From Haemaphysalis longicornis (lineage: Eukaryota; Arthropoda; Arachnida; Ixodida; Ixodidae): 64,000 nt of DNA. Under the pieces are notes generated by a model. The model saw only the letters and a list, made by a program, of their open reading frames with translations. It was not told the origin of the DNA and ran no database searches. The position numbers and the translations under genes were made by a program. Positions within the stretch are counted from its first letter, which is position 1; each line of letters starts with the position of its first letter. The stretch covers positions 56,817,745-56,881,744 of the forward strand of contig CM023457.1 of NCBI GenBank assembly GCA_013339765.2, given 5' to 3'. Of the stretch, positions 54,090-64,000 are shown piece after piece.

Positions 54090-57000
54090 TTGATCTCGCG
54101 TAACCGGCCGCTCCACCGTGTAATAAAATCATGCCAAAGCAGTGAAACAAGGAATTACTATAAATTAAAGAATGAAATGGCTCAGGCTCAACACGTCTAA
54201 ACCTAGTTATCACAAATGAAACCAACTACTATACATACAGCCTTTCGTGAAAGTTTATCTTGGCTTAAAATATCGTAGCCCACGTATAGCTATATCTACT
54301 GGAAGATTGCATTCAGCATTTCGCTTGCGCTTAAGATCACGCACAGGCAGCTCAGCGAACGCGTCATCGATGGCGAGGCTGAGGGACTAAGCGCAGTCGC
54401 AGCAGCCGTTTCACCCTCGCCTCAAGTGGCACTGCAGCGGAGGGGCTCCAAGCGAGCGAAGCGATAAGAAAGAAAGGCTGAGCTTGCGCGCCTGTGGGTC
54501 AAAGTTCCTTGACACGCGAAGAAATAACCTCGAAAGATGTGGCGTTGCAGAGCTTTTGCACTAATGCTTCTCAATACGAAACCAGGAGGAGCCCCATAGA
54601 AGCCATAACGACGAAATCCCGCCACGGCCGTAGAGTGAAATGCAGGATAGTTGCGCTTGCTGCCTGGCGTAGCGGGGAATTAGTGGCACTGATAACGCGG
54701 AATGTACAGCGGAAATCGCTTTTCGCCCAGTGCAAATACCCACAAAGTGGAATGGGCCAAATCGTCGAGGGAGGCTACCCGGCCAAGAATCTTTGTAAAG
54801 CGAAAGCTCTCTTAGTAAGATCGATGGCGTTATGTCAAAACCTAATGCACTCTGCCATAGACTGGTTGGTCGACTGAAAAGCTCTGATGTGATCTCTCTT
54901 CCCACGGCGCGTGCGTGAAACCGGGTTTCCGTTGTGTCAAAACGGTTACTTGAAAATCGCAAGAAAGTAACGGTTCTCGATAAGACAACACGCCCGTAGA
55001 TCATGAAGAACGAGTAAAGACCATACCTCTATCTCATAAACAACGTACCGGCATATATTTAGATCGTTCGTAAATGCGTTTACTTACTTCCCCGAAAGTT
55101 GTAGCATGGTTTCCTGCTGTGTTTACGATTTGGGTCGTTGATGGTTTGACGATCGATTGGACGCATTTTTAGCGAAGGTTGGACGCACTTTTAGCTTTCG
55201 CGCTTCTCTGAACTTTTTAGCAACGGGCGGTCATTTTTTTGTGGGAGAAGGGTCAAAAGAAGACGATGGTAAAAAAACAAGAAACAAATGCTACCCGAAA
55301 GGGCAGGCTGTACGTAGTAACACGCCTATTAGTAAAAAAAAAAGTATTGCGGTAGCCACGATAAAATCGTGGTTGAAAATGTGTTCTTATTGTTCGTGAA
55401 AGACGTTTATTGGAGCGGAAGATGGCGTTGTGGCCGTTCTCGTAGTCTAGCCTGGAAAGCGGTGTGCCTTTTGGCAGTCGCCTATTTCGAAGGCACAAGG
55501 GTGACCGGAGTCAATCGGAGCCTCTGGCAGGAAATTGCTCAGTTCGCATACCTCTGCACCAGGGAACGGGAAGAGATTTGTTTCTTGTGGAAGGGGCCGT
55601 GCGATACTAGGTAATATGAGGTGTCGGAGGATTAGCAGCATGGGCATTAATAAGAGAACATGGTGGGTGGTAGGGTGGTACTTTGCATAGAATACTTATG
55701 TTATAAGAAGGCTGGGATTGGCGGAGAGGGAATAAACGTTTTTTGTGTCTGGAGCAAACAAAGCGACGAAACGGAAAAAAAAAACTATTTTAGGGGACCC
55801 TGCTGGGCTACGAAAAAGGCACGAGTGGCGGATTCCAGTCCCTACCGGCTCAAACGCATGCTCGATCTCGCAAGTCCGCATTGCAGGGCTGTGGGGGATA
55901 TTTCTCCCTCGCAGCAAAAGAAGATATTCGACACCAATGTATATATAAAGTGTGCATGCTCTGGTACATACAGAAAACCAATGGACCGCTTACTGAGCAG
56001 GAGAGGTCGTGGAACGCAAGATGAAGGTACTCATGTCAAGTTAATTTTGTGTTCCACAAATATCAACTGCCACACATTTCTTTGGTGGGCTGGTGTCAGC
56101 GTCCGAAAACTTTCCCGTTGCCTTACGAAAAGTTTTTTTTGCGAACTTCTCTGGCATACCCTATACATAAGAGTACTATACCGTTCATGGTGCCGCGCCA
56201 CGATTCAAGTCACAACTGTAAAATAACATTATTAAATATGAAAATGGGACGAGCGGCTGAAAGCTATAAATGATGCCATGGACATTATCCTTCAGACTAC
56301 GCAATATTCTTTAGTGAGACGAATCGAATAATCAAAACAAGAACTCGCGGCCGTCATTGAGAATGCAGTACATTCGACGCATTCGCAGGCAACTTCTTCC
56401 ACATATTGTCATCTCCGGTCCATAATTATCGTATCCGAGATCTCCCGAACGTTTCCCTCCTGTCGAGCAATTGCCGGACAGCAAACCCCAGAACCCTCAT
56501 TTTCTGTCCGCGACAATGTCAGCTTCTGTGGGATAGCTGCTTCGTAAGCGGGAGGCTATTAAAGCTACATTCCCCAAAAGCCTCCATCACTCAATGAGGA
56601 AGAGCAATTTGCTTTCGCTAGCTCTCCCCGCGGTTGGTATTAAAAAATTGGGGGCTGCTGAAATTGGAAACTGACTGAAGGCGGGCGGACCAAGTTGTAT
56701 CTTCGGGGAAGACGCTTCCGACGGGGCTGTCGTCCTCCAGTTCTAACGCACTGCTTATAGCAGGAAATTATAACTGGCGCTCACAAGCCGACGCCTCGAG
56801 AACAGAGCGCCATAATTTGCCGCCTCTGCCCTTTTTCTCTAAGAGCATTGGGAGCGAGACCGAGTTTCAGCCACGGGAAACTGTGCGCTGATGCTAACGG
56901 GGATAGTACGACCATCGGCGCGCGTCTAGGTCTGCGTGACCAGCAAAGATGCGTTCATGACTCGGGTGGGGATAGTCATTAGCGCCATTTTCTCTAAGGC

Positions 57001-57230
57001 CACTGGATGGAGTGCCCCATTGTACGAAAAACGACCATTGTTGTGCGGTACAGAAAATTTCCACCAATGTAATGGGTAAATAATCAAAACTGAGATCAAA
57101 CGTGAGTTGTGCCCTGGTCTCCTGAACCGCGCTACCAGCCGCGGAATGACAGTTATCCAAGTGCATGCCACTGTGAAGAGAAACCATGACGGCACGTGAG
57201 CAGGACAGGAGGACAACGCCTAAAAAAACA
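54090..57230. other. No gene supported
   Basis: The longest frame, 55660-56226 (188 codons, plus), has no domain and overlaps a short dispersed repeat at 55785-55850. Frames at 54494-55004 lie on both strands. Nothing else was recognised. Confidence 0.4.
55785..55850. repeat. Short dispersed repeat, copy 1
   Basis: ACTATTTTAGGGGACCCTGC and TACGAAAAAGGCACGAGTGG, then CGGATTCCAGTC, match 60745-60812 in the same orientation over about 65 bases. On the minus strand both encode a peptide like LFRSPAGSPKIV / LLRSAAGCPKIV, so this may be a piece of a transposon protein. Confidence 0.5.
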
Positions 57231-57234
57231 GGTT

Positions 57235-57490
57235 ATCTCAACTAAAGTGAAACCTGGGGCGGGGCAAAGCATGCAGTATATAAGTGTATTTAAAGATTGT
57301 AAGTCTGCCTCTTCCCACACAGCGCGCGCTGATTGGGAGCAGGAGAAGCGCCGCTGGGAGCAGCAATAATGCGCCTGCTGAGGCAGTGGCGCCCTGTGTT
57401 GCGTTGAACCGGAATTAAGAAATTAAATGAGAAACGATCCGGCCGTAAGATGTCTTCGTGTCACACGCCGCTGTATGCTATGAATTAAGC
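57235..57490 (-). repeat. Dispersed repeat (GGTTTCACGTTAGTGGAG family), copy 3
   Basis: It aligns with 2860-3115 in the same orientation: GAAACCTGG(A/G)G, CAGCGCGCGCTGATT, GAAGCGCCG, GTTGCGTTGAACCGG and TGTCTTCGTGTCACA. Differences include small indels. Confidence 0.65.
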
Positions 57491-57499
57491 TTTATAGGA

Positions 57500-58290
57500 A
57501 AGAACTAGGCGTTGAAACCATTTTCGAGACAGAATTTAACACATTTCTGTTATTCATGCAATTAGATCGTGATTATTCCTGCGTTTTAACATAGGTTCAA
57601 ATCTTTCTAGTTTATTTCGAACCGGTTTTATCCATTATTCACTTGCTTTTTGACCATCGTATGACAACTTCATTTACCGTGACGACTTGAGAAGACGACA
57701 GGAAAAGCGGACAGCGCGAGCCACTAAAGTGCTTCGACCCTTAAAAAACGAACGTGAGGAAAGAGACGCGAACGGCGTAGCAGAAACGAATTCGTTGATC
57801 AATATCACCTTTGGAAGCCACAAAAATTCTGCCTTTAAAGCACATAAGCATAAATTCGTGCCAGGAGGAATTTCTTTTGTTTATAAAATGTGGCCCTCCT
57901 TTCCGTTTATAATTTTCCGCTTTTGCAGACAAATGTGGCATTCACTATATTTGACCTTTATGAGCATCAGTCTAAGGCAGTTCAGTTGCCACCAAGCGGG
58001 AAAGACAGCGATAGCGTCAACTATAACATGTTCCCACGCTAACACCCTCATCACCGACCTCTCAAGTGGCGCGTCATACTTACATGGTGGTTCGAATCTG
58101 CAGCAGCACCTAAAATTCCTATCTGAAAAAGCAATGCAAGTTCCAGGCCAGTATCTCCCCGAATTAAGTATATATAAATAATTTGAACGCCTACCCATTC
58201 CTTACGCAGCAGCAAACAAGCAGCCCATGTGTACGCCCAAGATCTTGGAAAGCGGTCACTGTGGGAGGACCACAACCGGCCAAACCACCC
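57500..58290. other. No gene supported
   Basis: A 164-codon plus frame at 57687-58181 has no recognisable domain. AT-rich flanks. Confidence 0.35.
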
Positions 58291-58299
58291 TCTGTCTAC

Positions 58300-58745
58300 T
58301 TCCACCGACATTACGAAACACTGCAGGCTATCCAAGCGCACTTACCTGCGACAAGCTTTGCCGCTGTCAAAAGAACAAGAAGGCACGTTCCGTCAACTCT
58401 AAACAAACACGTTCCCACATCCCCACGAGACTACACGCCACCACCCTGCACTGTATACCTCTCCGTGAAGATACTGCGACGTTCGCGGTACTTTATATCA
58501 CACGCACTGGAACAAGAATAACCGATACTTGAACAATAGAAGACAAGGAACAAGAATAACCCAGACTTGAATACAATCCGCAATTCCACCTACGAGCAGT
58601 GCGAGAGTGAACCTGCCAGCTCTGACCCGGATAGGGCAGCTATGGCTGTCTAAAAGGGCGAATACGGGCGGGTAGAAACAGTGGAGGCGTGGACTAAGCA
58701 CACAGCCCACCTATCAGCTGTTTGGTCAAATAAAGTTTTTTTCCT
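58300..58745 (+). pseudogene. Tick LINE C-terminal remnant with polyadenylation signal
   Basis: The frame reads ITKHCRLSKRTYL, LSKEQEGTFRQL, stop, TNTFPHPHETTRHHPALYTS, stop, RYCDVRGTLYHTHWNKN. Later, STYEQCESEPASSDPDRAAM, AV, stop, KGEYGRVETVEA and SAVWSNKVFF follow. This is the layout of the LINEs at 16.3, 28.9 and 33.0 kb, including the Cys/His region and the E-Q-W-E-like start (here E-Q-C-E). An AATAAAG lies at about 58730-58736, followed by a T run, as expected for the 3' end. Stops and shifts make it non-functional. Confidence 0.7.
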
Positions 58746-58749
58746 GGTT

Positions 58750-59250
58750 TTCCTCCTTGTGGTTTCCCCAGTGCGTACGATATCCCTTTTACCTAACTCG
58801 CCTATGAGGAACTGTGGTTCCTTTTGTTTTCATCACGTAGTAGTCTGCAAACGAGTGAAAAAAATACTAATTTCCAGACAGTCGTTAGAGCATTCTAAAG
58901 TCCACTTCGTGGCGCAACGTGTCATTTCTGCTGACAAACTGCAAATGGTGTGAGGTGTGGTGGAGTATTGGGGAATAATTCATAAAACACGCGGATATTT
59001 AGCACTCCCCGAAATTTCGAGGATATCTCACCATATGGGTGCTACCGAAAATGCGGAGATGAGTACTGAATGACATTGTGCGACACCCGGGCCCATGTTC
59101 CAGATCACCAGACGACATGCTGACGCCACAGATGCCACACAGTGACGTTTTGAGGACCGCACGTACATATTTGTGGTGATACTATGCTACTATTGCGATG
59201 ATAATTGGTCATTCGCCTCATGCAAAGCATTGGGGAGGGGGGGGGAGGGA
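58750..59250. other. No gene seen
   Basis: No frames or repeats of note apart from a G-rich tract at 59231-59248. Confidence 0.4.
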
Positions 59251-59284
59251 TTGCAAGGCATGATAACCGCACCGGAAAAGCAGA

Positions 59285-59976
59285 GTAGAATTGTGGGCCT
59301 GAACATTAACATCTGGAAAACGTAAGTGATGCTTAATAGCCTCGTGAGAGCACAGCGGTTTTAGATAGGTGGCGAGGCAGTGGGAGTGGTAAGCGAATAT
59401 TTCTGCTTAGGTCAAGTACTGAGCTTGGATCCCAAGCATAAGGTAGAGATAATGAACATGATAAGAATGGGGTGGAGAGCATTCGGCAGGCATTCAAAGA
59501 TAGTTAATGGCAGCCTACCAGTGTCCCAGAAGAGGAAAGTGGATAACAACTGCATCTTACCGGTGCGCACTTGGAGGCCCACTAAAACGGTTCAACTTAA
59601 ATTGAGGACAACTCAGCGAGCGATGGAACGGAAAGTGATAGGTGTTACATTAAGGGACAAGTAGAGAGCGGAGTGGGTCAGGGAAACAAACGCGTGTTAA
59701 GGACAAATTAGTAGAAATTAAGAAGAAGAAATTGGCGTGGGCAGGGCATGTAATGCGAAGGCAAGATAACCGTTGGTTATTAAGGGTAACGGAGTGGATC
59801 CCTAGCGAAGGCAAGCGTGGGAGAGGGCGGCAGAAGGTTAGATGGGCAGATGAGATCAAGATGTTTGCAGGGATAAATTGTTCGCAGTTAGCACATAACC
59901 AGAATAACTGGACGGCTATGGAAGAGGATTCGCCCTGCAGTGAGCGTAGATAGACTCGTGATGATGTTGCTGATGA
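59285..59976 (+). pseudogene. RTE-type LINE C-terminal remnant with 3' tail
   Basis: The frame reads IVGLNINIWKT, VMLNSLVRAQRF, stop, IGGEAVGVVSEYFCLGQVLS, MGWRAFGRHSKIVNGSLPVS, QKRKVDNNCILPV and TTQRAMERKVIGVTLRDK, then after a stop KLAWAGHVMRRQDNRWLLRV, TEWIPSEGKRGRGRQKVRWA, DEIKMFAGIN and NWTAMEEDSPC. This is the thumb and C-terminal region of an RTE-clade reverse transcriptase. It ends in a TGATGATG-type tail at 59959-59976. The 5' part with the Y-A-D-D catalytic box is absent, typical of 5' truncation. A few stops and shifts show decay, but it is the best-preserved RTE copy here. Confidence 0.85.
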
Positions 59977-59979
59977 ATT

Positions 59980-61080
59980 CGTCAATATGCGATGACGTTG
60001 CTTTCGTGGGGCCACTTTCGAAGATACGTTGGTATCATTGCAGAACCCATGTCAAACATACACGGCCGGCATCGCCTCGGTATCACCAAACAACAATCAC
60101 AAGATGCGATTTACAAAAACAATTTATTTTACCATAACCTTTCTTCTGAAAGAGCACATTTGTATTTCTTACTTGCATAGATTATCTACCAGAACATTAC
60201 ACTCAGGAAACGGCTCCAGGTCTATCAACTACATCTTCTCCGTCTGCATTTCGGCCTATCCCATCTAATTCGGTGTAATGGTGCGTAGTCCTGATGCAAA
60301 TAATTATTCATAAGCAGCCGCAGCCACGGGGCTAACTTTTTGCCCGGAACCAGCAATGAGACAGCACACGCCAGGACTGGCTAGCATACGAACGACGCTT
60401 ACTTAGCAGCTGGCGTACCGGCGGCAATTTTACAGCTGAGTCTCTGCGCCTTGCCATAGCAACTACACTGCCGTTTCTTTCACTCTAGCAGGCCCCGTTG
60501 CCCTTTTTTTCCCTGGCGGTGAGCGCGAACAGTCGCGACGATGCGCATGACGTCAGATTAGGCACGCCCGCCCTTATCGTCTGCTTGCATCTGGATCGCC
60601 CATGGAAACAGACGCCGTCTTCGATAGCTGATAATCTTGATGATCTAAATTGATCAGAAATGTGAGATACGCCGATAAAGTGAAGTTCAGCCAGTAGCTA
60701 CGGCGAGAAATGTCAAGCGTCCAATGTGTGCAGGACTGCTTTAGAACTATTTTAGGGCACCCTGCTGCACTACGAAGAAGGGAAGATTGCGCGGATTCCA
60801 GTCTAGCCATCATTGGGAACAATGATGAATGACCATACTGTGTTACTAAGAACTTGAGCGCCAGATTGCTCTACTGTTTGTATTTCTATGCCTGCAAGAC
60901 GAGAAGTCGCCCCTATCTTGAATTCACGCAGGCAGGCGGTTTATGATATCGTAACCTTTTTTTACCGAACTCGTTTGGTTTAGGCTGCTGACCATCCAAA
61001 CACAACTTTGGTCGAGGGGGAACTGAAATTCGTCATTATCTTTGCGATGCATTGTTTTAGATGCTCATCACACACTCGCA
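59980..61080. other. No gene seen
   Basis: Apart from the short repeat copy at 60745-60812 I see only short frames. Confidence 0.4.
60745..60812. repeat. Short dispersed repeat, copy 2
   Basis: Partner of 55785-55850: ACTATTTTAGGGCACCCTGC, CTACGAAGAAGGGAAGAT and CGGATTCCAGTC. Confidence 0.5.
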
Positions 61081-61084
61081 TTTA

Positions 61085-61425
61085 GGAGCGAATACCCTTA
61101 GGGGCTGGGGCTGTTGGCGTCTCATGTAGTCACTGTACAAAAACACCAAGATACTCGTTTACGCCTCGCGCTAGAACGAAACACGTAATAAGAAACACCG
61201 GAACACTCGTTTACGCATCGGGCTAGAGAGCTTTCTGCTTCAAAGACAAGACACTTTTGCAGAAAAGCTGTTTACCACTCCCCCCCCCCCCCCTTTCCCA
61301 GCTGGTTTCATCTCTGTTGGCAAAAATGCTATGGCGCCAAGAATACACTTGTACACGGCATGCGTCGCCCCTCCGCAGTTTCACGTTAGGGGAGATATTG
61401 CCCAGGATTTTTTGTTCTTCCGTGG
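61085..61425 (+). repeat. Dispersed repeat (GGTTTCACGTTAGTGGAG family), copy 4
   Basis: The end carries CGGCATGCGTCGCCCCTCCG and AGTTTCACGTTAGGGGAGAT, matching 19895-19935. The upstream 61095-61215 matches 19580-19750, with the GCTAGAACG and ACACTCGTTT motifs present twice here (a local duplication). A poly-C tract sits at 61280-61294. Confidence 0.55.
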
Positions 61426-61429
61426 GCGG

Positions 61430-62770
61430 TTAACCAACGACGAACCAGGGTATGCAGAATGTTTTCATTCGGGGTGCAATTTTTCAACTATTCGTCCGTC
61501 CAACAAGTGATCCGCTGCTTCTCTACCTTCTAACCTCCACGTGAATCTAGTGCGGTGCGCATGGTCAACTGAAGTATTCGGCAGCGATAGCGTATGCGCG
61601 TCCATAGCCCTGGTAGCGGGGCGCTGCGGGAGGATTTTTGAATAATGCAGTGCGTCTCATCAGCGCTAATCCAGGCGTTCGCCCCTTTCGCGGTGGCAGC
61701 CCGTTAATTAGAGCCTAACGCATCCCTATTTCCTTCCTTCCTTCCTTCCTTCCTACTTTTTCCCGTTTTGATCTCCTCTCGTCTTCCCGCCCACCACTTT
61801 CTTTCCATCCGCAATCTTGTGTCCCCTCACCCCGGCGAGTTCAACTCGTGGACGACGAAGCGACCCAGCCACGTCCACCCATTCGATTGGTGCGATGTTG
61901 TTTACCTCTACGCGGACAGGTTGTTTTGTTTGACCGCTAAGAGAGTAAAGTGGATTGCGTACCTCGGCGGACGTTGGTCTGGGACTGGGTGGGATTAACT
62001 GCGCCGGAGAGGACATGACTGCAAATTAACGACGAGGCTTAATTACGTCGTTATTAGGGTTCGGAAAGCAGATGGATAGTTCGTGTGGTAAAACCAGGAA
62101 TATTTTATGGTTGCAAGAAAGCATGTCGCTTCAGCGAGGGTTTTAGAATATTGGGCAGCATTTCACGACTGACTTGGACCTTTCAAACCTCGGAAACTTT
62201 GTTAGCCATGGCTGCAATTTGCGCAATATGAAACCACTATATCTGGTGTGGGAAAGTAAACCTATTGAAGCAGTACAACGGAGTTCTGTTGGAACGATTT
62301 ATAAGAGCAATATATAGCAAAACGCCTAGTTTGACTACAAAGCTTTTATTATTCCGTGGTCTCTCTGCTTTTTGGGTGCTTTTATGTGCTGGATATTTTC
62401 TTCTGTAATGTTTAAAAAAATATTCATGAACGTTGTGTCGTGAAAAACGACTGGTTGCATCTGATAGCCATATTTAACCATCAATGTGGCGAGTTGCCCC
62501 TGGCAAAAAATTTCTGGGAACACATTCGCATATGGCGAATATATTTTCTGTAATGGGCTCGCCGAAATTAATTTCTATTGACGGCTGCGTGGTTTAATGG
62601 AAGCTTTCAAAAATCTGTATGTTCGTCGTGTTGGCAATCAATCTGCTGAATATTTCAAAGGGAGTTCCCGCATGCGCAGCCGCCATTTCGCTGTACTGTT
62701 CGGTTGTTACGTGATTCTGAATTGTTATTGCACGCGCACTAATTTAGCATACTTAGGGTGCTTTGGGCAC
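61430..62770. other. No gene supported
   Basis: Contains a TTCC microsatellite at 61731-61754. A minus frame at 62523-62335 (62 codons) reads smoothly (KYGYQMQPVVFHDTTFMNI) but has no known domain. Opposing frames at 61753-62016 are unassigned. Confidence 0.35.
61731..61754. repeat. TTCC microsatellite
   Basis: Six uninterrupted TTCC units. Confidence 0.9.
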
Positions 62771-62779
62771 GGGATAAAA

Positions 62780-62918
62780 GATGAAGATGACGACGTCTAT
62801 GACGATGACCACCATAACAACGGGGATTAGGACGACGACGATGATTGCAGCGATGACTACAATGGCGACAACGGTGACGACGACGATGACAGCGACGACC
62901 ATGACGATGATGATGCTG
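62780..62918. repeat. Degenerate GAC/GAT triplet tract
   Basis: About 46 triplets, mostly GAY with ACG, ATG and AAC variants. It is read as poly-Thr/Met, poly-Asp or poly-Val/Ile-type peptides depending on frame and strand. This is a decayed trinucleotide repeat, possibly the expanded tail of an RTE element. Confidence 0.75.
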
Positions 62919-62924
62919 GTAGGA

Positions 62925-64000
62925 AATTTTTTTTCCCAGTGCGAAATTTTATTTATTCTGTGGGAAGTAAATTGTCTTAAATTATCGCTATAATGAGCCT
63001 GGACGAACGCCTTTGACAAATTTATTGGTCAACTGCTTCATTTACCTTATGTAGTTCCTCTCTCCTGCACTGAAAAATTGTGTGGAGGCCTTGTAACCCT
63101 AAATATAAGATTTCTAGCAGTAGGACGCTCCATTCAATTAACTAGGAGCTGTTTATCAAATTTCTAAGCCCGTGAACGCAGTACTCTAAGATATTTTGAT
63201 TGCAAGGAGGCCTGGCTCGAGCACAAATAATTGTAAGAGCATCGGGAATATCCCTATTTTTATATTGTGTGCGTTGCTTTAAACGTTAAGGACACAAGAA
63301 CATAACTGGATGCATGGCCTTGAAGGACCCCTGGAACGCGTTTTTGGAAGTAATTTTCGGGTTTTACGTCCGTTTTTTGTGGCATGCAGAGATAGACAGG
63401 AAAAAAAATGATCAAGATCCGTGCAGAATCAAGAGTTATTCAATTTTCTAATTTAAAAATACAAGCAAATTGAACGTTGCTCCCTTTCTCGAAAACAGGG
63501 GGACTGCTGCTTGCTTCCCAATCTCCCCAATGAAGACGCATCGCTGGACCAATTAGGGCAGCGAAAACTGGCGCTTTCCGCATGTTTGAAGCACATGGTT
63601 GTCTGACCTTGAAAGCTCCTTTCCGCGCTTCTTGACGGCGTCGTTCGGCGGCACCGCGCCAACCGCGCCGATGCACGCTGACAAGTAGGATAAGGCGGAA
63701 ACGCGTGCCGAAGTCACCTGCCCGCGGCTGCGGTCATGTTTGTTGCTAGGCCTATTTTTCTGAACTCTACCATTCTCTTCAAACTATTTTTGGTTTACTC
63801 GGCGGCTGTTCATAACCAAACCTATCTTTAAGTTATGCCCCGAGTGTTTCAAGTGTGAAGTGTGTGCGCTTGCCTTGCTACTGAAGCTTGACGTGAACCA
63901 CACTTGTGAGTTCACAGAAATGCGACAAACACTTTCATGTACAGGTTTTAGAAAAAGAACTCGTGACGCACTAAAACCCCAAAAATGTAGGCCACCGTGG
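62925..64000. other. No gene supported
   Basis: The minus frame at 63676-63440 (78 codons) is Arg-rich and unassigned. The last 40 bases (GTGACGCACTAAAACCCCAA and GGCCACCGTGG) faintly recall another tick SINE tail but are too short to call. Confidence 0.35.

Noticed and set aside
55660..56226. 188-codon plus-strand frame
   Set aside because: Cys/Arg/Lys-rich, no domain, overlaps a dispersed repeat; length is within chance for 64 kb.
57687..58181. 164-codon plus-strand frame
   Set aside because: No domain or splice evidence; composition is not distinctive.
62781..62993. Thr/Met-rich and Val/Ile-rich frames
   Set aside because: Translation of the GAY triplet tract on both strands.
63961..64000. 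Start of another SINE at the window end
   Set aside because: Only about 40 bases are visible and the resemblance is weak.

Overview
This window looks like nuclear DNA of a hard tick (Ixodidae, probably a metastriate). The main reason is at least seven copies of a tRNA-derived SINE that I recognise as the tick family Ruka. Other support comes from several C-terminal remnants of the LINE families typical of tick genomes, a Ty3/gypsy integrase remnant, RTE-type LINE tails, TA-flanked and fold-back MITEs, and microsatellites. I see no bacterial operon, phage, CRISPR array, rRNA or complete tRNA gene. I also see no complete protein-coding gene. Most open frames match what chance gives in 64 kb, and those I can identify are broken transposon proteins. 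The window is best read as intergenic or intronic DNA packed with transposon remains.

Layout. 0-4.2 kb: three dispersed repeats and a head-less Ruka copy. 6.8-7.8 kb: an RTE tail and a LINE C-terminus. 10-14.3 kb: a 0.48 kb repeat, two Ruka copies, and a GC-rich block of promoter-like repeats and inverted CCAAT/ATTGG pentamer arrays. 16.3-18.5 kb: a LINE tail and a 1.2 kb repeat. 19.5-20.8 kb: a dispersed repeat and a frame with possible splice sites. 22.4-25.7 kb: repeat fragments, a LINE RNase H domain, a fold-back element and a gag-like start. 28.9-34.3 kb: a LINE tail, an intact-looking Ruka with a perfect target duplication, the second 1.2 kb repeat, and a LINE split by a nested Ruka. 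36.5-39.2 kb: a 107 bp palindrome, the second 0.48 kb repeat, and a LINE with a duplicated 3' UTR. 42.6-44.1 kb: a gypsy integrase and LTR remnant abutting the second promoter-like element. 45.8-46.9 kb: a 1.12 kb MITE with TA duplications. 48.2-54.1 kb: a repeat, an RTE remnant, two Ruka copies and two more repeat partners. 57.2-61.4 kb: repeat copies, a LINE tail and an RTE tail. 62.8 kb: a degenerate GAC/GAT triplet tract.

The pieces do not form one pathway. They relate by descent: seven non-SINE repeat families have two or more copies inside this single window, so copies can be compared without outside data. The strongest candidates for undescribed elements are the family bounded by GATGCGWCGCATC that carries a TATA motif (13.0 and 43.7 kb), the 1.2 kb repeat (17.2 and 31.3 kb), and the fold-back and TA-flanked MITEs. 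I found no evidence for a new defence or metabolic system. All family names rest on reading motifs by eye; no database search was run.
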